Shown: positions 1-5,324 of the stretch, piece by piece | Layout of the letters: every line of letters begins with the position of its first letter | Numbering within the stretch: the first letter of the stretch is position 1 | Assembly (NCBI GenBank): GCA_030670375.1 | Contig: DAOVBT010000069.1 | Coordinates: 1-7,991 of the forward strand | Origin: Candidatus Aminicenantota bacterium | Lineage (GTDB): Bacteria; Acidobacteriota; Aminicenantia; Aminicenantales; Aminicenantaceae | DNA length: 7,991 bases | Reading direction: 5' to 3' | Notes under the pieces: model-generated | Told to the model about the DNA's origin: nothing | Database searches by the model: none | What the model saw: the letters and a program-made list of their open reading frames with translations, nothing else | Translations under genes and position numbers: made by a program

Positions 1-1986
1 GAAGCGTTTGGGTTGTGAAAAATCCTCTGTTTCCTGGGCAAACCGGATGAGCACACGGTGTACATTTTTGTCCTCAAGCCTCGGGATAACTTTCTCTATG
101 ATCCAGAAAAAACCCTGTTTGTAAGAGGATAAAACATCGACATCATATCGGGAGAAATCGGAGTTCTTGAGAAGGTCTTCAACCCTTTTTTTAATTCTTT
201 TCCTAACCTCCGGGGATTCACTCACGCCTACGCTGATCCGGATCGGAGAATCAAAAACCTGCAATGTATTCACATTCTGTTGGATCAGATGAAAGGCATC
301 ATCCCCTTCCCAGGAGAATTCTTTTTCCTTTTGGAATATGTTTTTGCTGTCTCTCAGGGCAAAATCTTGGATGTCGATCTTTTTGGCATCCAGAGTTTCA
401 TCGAGGAATTCCTGGACATGTTGGACAAATTTTTTGTTTTTTTCAGGAAGGAAAACGCGCAGATTGAAGTGGTCGAATTTTTTGTCCTTTAGGTCCTTGA
501 TATAAGTTTGGAGATTTGTCCAGAAATGGGCCTCAGCGCTTCCTCTTTTTCCTTCCAAAAATTCTTCGAACGCGACGGGAACATCCTGCACTTTGGCATG
601 CCCCTCACCGAATTCGTCAAAATACGGAAAGGTTCGACCGATAAAGGAGAGGGTTCTTTCAAGCCCTAACGCATCCTCTTCGTAAATCACCAGCGCACTC
701 GACTTGTTGAGCGCCTGAGGCACGATCTGCACCTTTCCCCAGCCTTTTTCCATTCGGGGCATTTTGATCTTTCCAGCATCCTGCAGTTCTTGACTCCATT
801 GATTGTCTTTTCCGATGAGAATCGGTGCTTTAAGGATCTGTTTGTTTTCGATTTCTTGATCAAGATAGGCCATCGGGAAGGAAACACCGGCTGTGTTGAG
901 GACCAAACGCGATGTTATCCAATAGGCTCCAGGGGAAGGAGTTTTCTGGGGAAGGATCACGATGCTATCCAGTGTATCCAGGATGTTGTCTCTATCGGAG
1001 TCAGAATAAAATCCTTTGGCTGTGAATAGATTGGTAAGATCAAATTCTTTCCCCGACCTTCCGGGTCGGAAGCGAGGTTTGTAGGAAGGAGTGAGCATTC
1101 TTTTTGGATGGCCCACACGGGGGAGAGATATTTTTGAAGCTTTCCCGCTGGATCGGAGCTCAAACGTGATTTTGGCACAACCTGGATAAGAAAGTGTGTC
1201 TGTCCTGATCCCTCGTTTATGGCTATGTTTGAGCTCTTCAAGGGCCTTGATGGCTTGAGTCTGCGTCTCGGGATGATCGAAATCGACAGCAACGAACAGG
1301 TCTTTGATTTCCCCACGGTCAAACCGCAGTTTTTTTATGGCATCATGAGGAGATTTTAGGGTTGGAAAACCATAAGAAGCTTTTACGATCGTTATTTGCG
1401 AACAGGGCAGCTGTTTGGCACCAAAAAATGTGTGGAGGTCATCCTCCAAAGAGAGATAAGTATCGCCTTCCTCACGTCCCCAAATTTCCCACAGATATGG
1501 CCACCGGAGAAAAAATTCCCGGGCAGTGTGCAAAAGCGCCTCATCAGAGCCTGCCACCAACACAATGCCGCTTCGCAGGTTGTCTGAGAACAGTGCGACG
1601 ATTCCCCGGTTTTTTCCCAGTTGATCTAGAGAGAGCCTTTCCCGTGCAGCCCATTTTTTAACGGCATCCAGGTTTGACCCGATCAGGATGGGATATGTCG
1701 AGGAAGAAATTTCATCGAATTCGGATTCTTTTTTTACCAGAGAAAAATCGACAACCAGGCTATCAAAATTCGCGCGGGCGGCGATGTCAGAGGCCGCAGC
1801 GATTTCAAAGGCCGACGGCTCATCGGGAATGACGATACAGAGGGCTACTCTATCCGCTAAACCATCTTTGTCCTGGTCTAGGATTCCTTTGCCCAGGTAA
1901 AACACGTCAGACAGGCTTTTGATTTCGGCTCCCGCACAATTCAAGGCAAACCATAAAAACATAAGGACAAAAACCCTCTTTTTCAT
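1..1986 (-). CDS. Exported tandem-module protein of unknown function, C-terminus beyond the window
   Basis: I do not recognise a named family with confidence. Reading leftward from the ATG at 1986, the frame stays open for 662 codons to base 1, so the gene is partial at its 3' end. The start has a strong ribosome site (GGAGGT, 1993-1998, six bases upstream). Residues 1-20 form a signal peptide: MKKR, a hydrophobic core, then an A-G-A site for signal peptidase I before Glu21. The mature protein is largely two diverged copies of one module, about residues 25-316 and 317-600. Each begins with an acidic loop of DxDxDxxxD type (Asp37/39/41/45 and Asp329/331/333/337), then a beta-strand ending in Pro, and later the matching PILIG strand (99-103 and 388-392). 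No catalytic motif is visible. Long exported proteins of this style can carry a C-terminal M14-type peptidase domain, but that is from memory and that part lies outside the window. It is divergent from the SpoIID gene. Confidence 0.85.
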   Translation of the reverse strand, partial: MKKRVFVLMFLWFALNCAGAEIKSLSDVFYLGKGILDQDKDGLADRVALCIVIPDEPSAFEIAAASDIAARANFDSLVVDFSLVKKESEFDEISSSTYPILIGSNLDAVKKWAARERLSLDQLGKNRGIVALFSDNLRSGIVLVAGSDEALLHTAREFFLRWPYLWEIWGREEGDTYLSLEDDLHTFFGAKQLPCSQITIVKASYGFPTLKSPHDAIKKLRFDRGEIKDLFVAVDFDHPETQTQAIKALEELKHSHKRGIRTDTLSYPGCAKITFELRSSGKASKISLPRVGHPKRMLTPSYKPRFRPGRSGKEFDLTNLFTAKGFYSDSDRDNILDTLDSIVILPQKTPSPGAYWITSRLVLNTAGVSFPMAYLDQEIENKQILKAPILIGKDNQWSQELQDAGKIKMPRMEKGWGKVQIVPQALNKSSALVIYEEDALGLERTLSFIGRTFPYFDEFGEGHAKVQDVPVAFEEFLEGKRGSAEAHFWTNLQTYIKDLKDKKFDHFNLRVFLPEKNKKFVQHVQEFLDETLDAKKIDIQDFALRDSKNIFQKEKEFSWEGDDAFHLIQQNVNTLQVFDSPIRISVGVSESPEVRKRIKKRVEDLLKNSDFSRYDVDVLSSYKQGFFWIIEKVIPRLEDKNVHRVLIRFAQETEDFSQPKRF
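187..1914 (-). repeat. Two diverged tandem copies of a ~290-residue protein module within the left gene
   Basis: Copy 1 spans about residues 25-316 and copy 2 about residues 317-600 of the encoded protein; the end of copy 2 is uncertain. Landmarks align in order at a nearly constant offset of 289-292 residues. These are the acidic loops (Asp37-Asp45 with Asp329-Asp337), Pro54 with Pro346, PILIG at 99-103 with PILIG at 388-392, and 124-174 with 413-462. The last pair shares a buried strand, an acidic helix start (SDEALL with EEDALG), and a WPYLWEIWG/FPYFDEFG aromatic stretch. The copies are far apart in sequence, so this is an old protein-level duplication, not a DNA repeat. Confidence 0.7.
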
Positions 1987-1992
1987 CTTTGC

Positions 1993-1998
1993 ACCTCC
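1993..1998 (-). promoter_or_regulatory. Strong Shine-Dalgarno site of the left gene
   Basis: On the minus strand this reads GGAGGT, six bases before the ATG at 1986. It fixes the start and is the strongest ribosome site in the window. The SpoIID and nhaC starts have no comparable site. Confidence 0.8.
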
Positions 1999-2024
1999 GT
2001 GGTGGGGCCAGGCTTTCCTAACTT

Positions 2025-2096
2025 TCATAATTTTATCATGTTGATAGCACATCCAGCGCGTTTGTACAAATCTTTAGCCGTTTATGAAAATTATGA
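2025..2096. repeat. Spaced 10-bp inverted repeat flanking the left gene's candidate promoter
   Basis: TCATAATTTT at 2025-2034 is the exact reverse complement of AAAATTATGA at 2087-2096. The centres are 62 bp apart, close to six helical turns, and the pair brackets the candidate minus-strand promoter. It could be a pair of binding sites for a looping or dimeric regulator. The sequence is AT-rich, so chance is a real alternative. Confidence 0.3.
2041..2069 (-). promoter_or_regulatory. Candidate sigma-70 promoter for the left gene
   Basis: On the minus strand there is a -35-like TTGTAC (bases 2064-2069) and, after 17 bases, a -10-like TATCAA (2041-2046). Each matches consensus at about four of six positions. 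It would start transcription roughly 45-50 bases before the ATG at 1986, leaving room for the strong ribosome site. The match is moderate and other AT-rich hexamers nearby could serve instead. Confidence 0.35.
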
Positions 2097-2143
2097 CAGC
2101 CTGACCTCCTCGGCTCTGTGACGAAAAGTGGGGTAAAAAAATA

Positions 2144-2172
2144 TTGACAAATCGGAACAATTCGGCTAAAAT
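2144..2172 (+). promoter_or_regulatory. Distal promoter P1 of the SpoIID-like gene
   Basis: Consensus -35 TTGACA (2144-2149), a 17-base spacer and -10 TAAAAT (2167-2172, five of six). Predicted transcription start is near 2179, giving a leader of about 125 bases that includes the near-palindrome at 2199-2214. This is one of the two best sigma-70 type promoters in the window. Confidence 0.7.
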
Positions 2173-2198
2173 AAACAATTCTTAGTAAGAAAGTAACG

Positions 2199-2214
2199 AT
2201 ACTATATATTGTAT
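2199..2214. promoter_or_regulatory. 16-bp near-palindrome between the tandem promoters, possible operator
   Basis: ATACTATATATTGTAT is self-complementary at seven of eight base pairs; only T2203/T2210 mismatch. It lies about 20-35 bases downstream of the predicted P1 start and about 38 bases upstream of the P2 -35 hexamer. A repressor bound here could block P1 elongation while leaving P2 accessible. No regulator gene is visible in the window, so the role is inference. Confidence 0.35.
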
Positions 2215-2251
2215 GCATAAAAGGGAGATGTAGAATATATTGAATTTTTGC

Positions 2252-2281
2252 TTGACATTGAGTTAAAAAAGTCTATATAAT
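2252..2281 (+). promoter_or_regulatory. Proximal promoter P2 of the SpoIID-like gene
   Basis: Perfect -35 TTGACA (2252-2257) and perfect -10 TATAAT (2276-2281) with an 18-base spacer. Predicted start is near 2288, only about 16 bases before the ATG at 2304. That leader contains no good Shine-Dalgarno sequence, so translation from P2 transcripts would be nearly leaderless. Confidence 0.72.
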
Positions 2282-2303
2282 TTTTCCAAGAAATACCAAT
2301 CCA

Positions 2304-4520
2304 ATGAAAAAATCCCACTCTAGTTCTCTGAAGTACTTTATTATACTCGTGCTTTCTTTTTTTGTATTGGGAGGGCAACCTGTTGAGTTTGGACAGGAGA
2401 ACACCTTTTTTCATGGTTTTCTGATCGAAACCCCGATTATCCGAGTCGGCCTGGGGACCAATCTCAGTGATATCCAAATCGCTTCTTCCTCAGGAATGAA
2501 AATCTATGAGATCAACTCGCATTACAAACTCGTTGCCGAAGATGTGCAGGAAGTCTGGATAAAGGGGCGGAAAGAAAAACTCACCGAAAAATTTGTCATT
2601 CAGGTGGCCCAAACCTGGGATTGGGAGGAAGCGGAAATATTTGCCCAAGAGCTCCGGACCAAGACTGGACAAAAAGTCTATGTGACACAAGGGGCAGAAG
2701 AGGCCATGGTCGGAACATCCCAGGTTAAAATCGGAGATTTTTTGACTAGGGGAGACGCGCTGAGTTATATCGTGAAACTGAACCAGATGGGGATCGATGA
2801 TACATGGATCTTGAAAGAAGAAATCACAGAAGAGAAGTCCAAACCTCTATGGATTCTGATCAACGACGAGTTGAAGAGCCTCCACGATGAGACGGTCCTC
2901 TATTTCATTCCTAGCAACCCTCAGAGCTACCTTTCTTATAACGGGAGGGATTACCGGGGGTTGTTCATTCTCAAGGCCACACGCAGGGGCATTGTGTTGG
3001 TGAATGTTCTTAACATCGAAGACTACATCAAAGCCGTTGTGCCGAGTGAGCTATCACCCTACAACTTTCGTCAGATCGAGGCCCACAAAGCACAAGCCGT
3101 GGCCGCACGGACCTATGCGTTTAAAAAAATGGGATCGAACGAAGACTTGGGATTTGATCTCTGCGATACACCCAACTCCCAATTTTATAAAGGGATGAAT
3201 GCTGAACATCCTATGAGCAGCGAGGCGGTGGAGGAGACTCGAGGAGAGATCGCAACTTATAAAGGCAAACTCATCGAGGCTCTGTACACGAGCACATGTG
3301 GAGGGATGACCGAAAATGTGGAAAATGTTTTTATGGGGCCAGCCCTCCCGTATCTCAGAGGAACCGAGTGTGTGTATGAAAAACAGCAGGAGTGGCCGGT
3401 CAGGAGTTCCCATACTCCCTTGCCCATATACATCGAAGGAAAAAATATCGCTCCTGCAATAGCCGGTCTTATCAGTTTGGATATCATACCCCAAAATGAA
3501 GACCCGTTTTATTACCGGGAAGAGGCTTCCTTCGAGGAGGCCTTGAGCTGGATCGACCATGCAAGAAATCTGCTCGGGAAAAACGAGGAGGAGTTCCTCC
3601 CCCAGCCAACAGAATTGGTTTACGCTTCTTTTGCCGACCTTCTCATCCATGGATTGGGTTGGAAGGAGAGAGTGGACAACCTTTTGCTGGAGAGCGAAAC
3701 AGACTTCATCCTAAAAAGCCTTGAAGGTTCCAACGGAGAATCCCGTGACTTCATCGCCTACCTTGTGCAGGCTGGAATTTTTCCAGATGCCGACCAACTG
3801 AGGTGGACAGATATGCCGCTCCGGAGAGGAGAAATGGCCCTTTATTTGTGGAGAGTCCTAAAATCCTATGAGGATTTGACCCACCAAGGTATCTTCAAAG
3901 AATTCGATGGCAAAAAAATCGTTCTGGAATCCGCACAGGATGATGAGGAACCCGTTCTTTTGCCCGATTTTTATCTTTTGAAAAATCATGGGGGAGAAAA
4001 AACCTTTTCATCTCAACTCTTTCTCCTTGGAGGAGAGAAGCTCAGGTGGATCGAAAAAGACGGAGGAGTAAAACTCCTCGAGGTTGTCTACCCACCAAAT
4101 TCGAATATCCTTGATAGGGATTCTGTCTACCATTCCTGGCAGGTCAGACAATCCAAGGAAAAATTGGAAAAAAGAATCAATCAATATTACCCGATAGGCC
4201 ACCTCCTCGATTTGATCCCGCTAAGGAGGGGAGAGTCCAACCGTATCGTTGAGCTTCAAATCAACGGATCGGAGACACAAACGATTGTCAAAGGATTGCG
4301 GATTCGAAGGGTCCTGGGACTCAAAGAAACATTATTTGTCATGGAAAAAGAATACGATGAAGCCGGCGAATTATCCCACATTCTTTTCACGGGAAGAGGA
4401 TGGGGACATGGTGTGGGACTTTGTCAGGTTGGCGCCTTTGGCATGGCTCGAGCGGGAGCAGATTACCAAGAAATATTGAAAAAGTACTACAAAGGCATTA
4501 AAATAAACAAGCTTTACTAA
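2304..4520 (+). CDS. Exported SpoIID/LytB-family protein with SPOR-like domain and a large internal insert
   Basis: This is probably a cell-wall glycan-cleaving enzyme. SpoIID proteins are lytic transglycosylases that act on peptidoglycan glycan strands stripped of stem peptides. The 738 residues begin with a signal peptide or N-terminal anchor (Lys2, Lys3, Lys10, hydrophobic 11-23). Residues about 94-172 look like a SPOR domain (FVIQVA opening, KIGDF in the middle), a fold that binds denuded glycan. The SpoIID domain starts near 205: VVPSEL carries the likely catalytic Glu249, followed by HKAQAVAARTY (261-271), CDTPNSQFY (287-295) and STCGGMTEN (330-338). It resumes at about 646 and ends with GRGWGHGVGLCQVGAFGMA (697-715) and the terminal YYKG. 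Residues about 353-645 are an insert; within it 480-521 resemble an S-layer homology domain (lvqaGIFPD, then RRGEMALYLWRVL). Two promoters precede it and the ribosome site is weak. SpoIID homologues are not confined to spore formers, so the gene does not imply sporulation. Confidence 0.88.
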   Translation: MKKSHSSSLKYFIILVLSFFVLGGQPVEFGQENTFFHGFLIETPIIRVGLGTNLSDIQIASSSGMKIYEINSHYKLVAEDVQEVWIKGRKEKLTEKFVIQVAQTWDWEEAEIFAQELRTKTGQKVYVTQGAEEAMVGTSQVKIGDFLTRGDALSYIVKLNQMGIDDTWILKEEITEEKSKPLWILINDELKSLHDETVLYFIPSNPQSYLSYNGRDYRGLFILKATRRGIVLVNVLNIEDYIKAVVPSELSPYNFRQIEAHKAQAVAARTYAFKKMGSNEDLGFDLCDTPNSQFYKGMNAEHPMSSEAVEETRGEIATYKGKLIEALYTSTCGGMTENVENVFMGPALPYLRGTECVYEKQQEWPVRSSHTPLPIYIEGKNIAPAIAGLISLDIIPQNEDPFYYREEASFEEALSWIDHARNLLGKNEEEFLPQPTELVYASFADLLIHGLGWKERVDNLLLESETDFILKSLEGSNGESRDFIAYLVQAGIFPDADQLRWTDMPLRRGEMALYLWRVLKSYEDLTHQGIFKEFDGKKIVLESAQDDEEPVLLPDFYLLKNHGGEKTFSSQLFLLGGEKLRWIEKDGGVKLLEVVYPPNSNILDRDSVYHSWQVRQSKEKLEKRINQYYPIGHLLDLIPLRRGESNRIVELQINGSETQTIVKGLRIRRVLGLKETLFVMEKEYDEAGELSHILFTGRGWGHGVGLCQVGAFGMARAGADYQEILKKYYKGIKINKLY

Positions 4521-4583
4521 CCTGAATTATTTACGAGCCGATCCTCCGTTGCGAGGTTCCTTCTGTCAACGACGGCTGCATGG

Positions 4584-4629
4584 GCCACTTCCTCGTCGCA
4601 CCTTTAATGCAAGGGTGGGAGGGGGTGGC
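4584..4629 (+). other. Long RNA-type hairpin in the SpoIID-pyrE intergenic region
   Basis: Bases 4584-4594 (GCCACTTCCTC) pair with 4619-4629 (GAGGGGGTGGC) over 11 positions, including two G-U pairs. After an asymmetric internal loop, 4599-4605 (CACCTTT) pair with 4611-4617 (AAGGGTG), including one G-U pair, around a five-base loop. The wobbles pair only in plus-strand RNA; on the minus strand they would be A-C mismatches. No U-tract follows, so it is not a standard intrinsic terminator. The 3' arm abuts the pyrE -35 hexamer. Upstream, 4543-4556 (CCTC/GAGG) and CGACG/CGTCG (4570-4574 with 4594-4598, competing with the long hairpin) can also pair. I recognise no known RNA family. Confidence 0.45.
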
Positions 4630-4658
4630 TTGGCCTGTGAGTAATCCAGGATTATAAT
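4630..4658 (+). promoter_or_regulatory. Promoter of pyrE
   Basis: -35 TTGGCC (4630-4635, four of six), a 17-base spacer and a perfect -10 TATAAT (4653-4658). The ribosome site AGGAG (4663-4667) lies directly after it, and the GTG start is at 4677. The predicted transcript start near 4665 falls in the ribosome site, so the leader would be about a dozen bases. That leaves no room for a leader attenuator of the PyrR or UTP-slippage kind on this transcript. Confidence 0.65.
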
Positions 4659-4676
4659 GGAGAGGAGAAGAGATAC

Positions 4677-5231
4677 GTGAACAAGGAAACCAAAAGAAAG
4701 AGGTTACTGGAAATCATCAAAGAAAAATCCCTGCAGACCAATGTCGATCGTGTTCTGACATCGGGGAGAACAAGCACCTATTACATCGATGCCAAAATGA
4801 CAACACTTGATCCGGAAGGGGCCAATTTGGTCGGCCAAATGATCTTGGATATTTTGAGGCCGTTCGATATCGATGCCATCGGTGGGTATACTCTGGGTGC
4901 GGACCCGATTGTCAGTGTTGTAGCCGCAATGAGTGCAGAGACCGATCGTCCATTGCCCGCCTTCATAGTGCGGAAAGAGCCTAAAAAGCACGGCGAGAGA
5001 AAGATGATCGAAGGCCCTTTTCAGCGAGGCTGGAAGGTAGCTATCGTGGATGATATTGTGACCACAGCTGGTTCGACTCTTAAGGCGATCGAGGCCGTTG
5101 AGGAGGAGGGAGGAGATGTCGCCCTCGCACTGACCATCGTCGATCGTCTCGAAGGGGGAAGGGAAAACTTGGAAAAGAGCGGATACAAATTTCTCTCTCT
5201 TTTTACCCGTAAAGATCTTCTCGGGGAATAA
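4677..5231 (+). CDS. pyrE: Orotate phosphoribosyltransferase
   Basis: Cytosolic enzyme of de novo pyrimidine synthesis: orotate plus PRPP gives orotidine 5'-monophosphate and pyrophosphate. The 184-residue length is in the normal range for the short bacterial form. Visible features are TSGRTSTYYIDAK (28-40), the substrate-side region of the family; GGYTLGADPI (69-78); and the mobile catalytic loop R99-K100-x-x-K103-x-H105-G106. The PRPP-binding motif VAIVDDIVTTAGST (121-134) has the paired aspartates 125-126. The PRPP loop reads TTAGS where many homologues have TTGGS. The GTG start at 4677 is set by AGGAG nine bases upstream; no closer ATG would keep the N-terminal helix. It has its own promoter, and no other pyr gene is in the window. 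Dimerisation, with the catalytic loop reaching into the partner's active site, is known for the family. Confidence 0.93.
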   Translation: MNKETKRKRLLEIIKEKSLQTNVDRVLTSGRTSTYYIDAKMTTLDPEGANLVGQMILDILRPFDIDAIGGYTLGADPIVSVVAAMSAETDRPLPAFIVRKEPKKHGERKMIEGPFQRGWKVAIVDDIVTTAGSTLKAIEAVEEEGGDVALALTIVDRLEGGRENLEKSGYKFLSLFTRKDLLGE

Positions 5232-5250
5232 ATTCCTCTGATTCGTTTCA

Positions 5251-5279
5251 TTGCCTTTTGTTTTCGATTTCTGTAAAAT
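5251..5279 (+). promoter_or_regulatory. Promoter of the NhaC-family gene
   Basis: -35 TTGCCT (5251-5256, four of six), a 17-base spacer and -10 TAAAAT (5274-5279, five of six), in the 93-base gap after pyrE. Transcription would start near 5286, about 39 bases before the GTG at 5325. I see no terminator hairpin between pyrE and this promoter, so read-through from pyrE may add to expression. Confidence 0.5.
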
Positions 5280-5324
5280 CTCATGTCATCCGTTTTTACA
5301 AAATCATTTTCTGTAAGCTAAAAA

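Larger units (their letters stand above)
1987..2303. other. Divergent intergenic regulatory region
   Basis: These 317 bases separate the two divergent exported-protein genes and hold no convincing gene. The AT-rich half nearest the SpoIID gene (about 2130-2303) holds two tandem promoters and a near-palindrome. The half nearest the left gene holds its candidate promoter and a spaced inverted repeat. A 60-codon minus-strand frame here is hydrophobic, lacks a ribosome site and runs through the promoters, so I do not call it a gene. Confidence 0.75.

Noticed and set aside
957..1322. A 121-codon minus-strand frame starting at TTG within the left gene
   Set aside because: It lies in a different frame from the 662-codon open frame, which has a signal peptide, a strong ribosome site and internal homology.
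2036..2218. A 60-codon minus-strand frame in the divergent intergenic region
   Set aside because: It has no ribosome site and runs through the tandem promoters and near-palindrome; its hydrophobic residues follow from AT-rich DNA.
3054..3650. A 198-codon minus-strand frame inside the SpoIID-like gene
   Set aside because: It is antisense to the conserved SpoIID motifs and has no recognisable motif or start context.
2304..4520. Sporulation gene cluster suggested by the SpoIID similarity
   Set aside because: No other sporulation gene is nearby, and SpoIID/LytB proteins are common in bacteria that do not form spores.
4521..4629. Possible known small RNA (SRP RNA, RNase P RNA, tmRNA or 6S) before pyrE
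   Set aside because: None of the conserved core sequences I know for these RNAs is present; only the unassigned hairpin remains.
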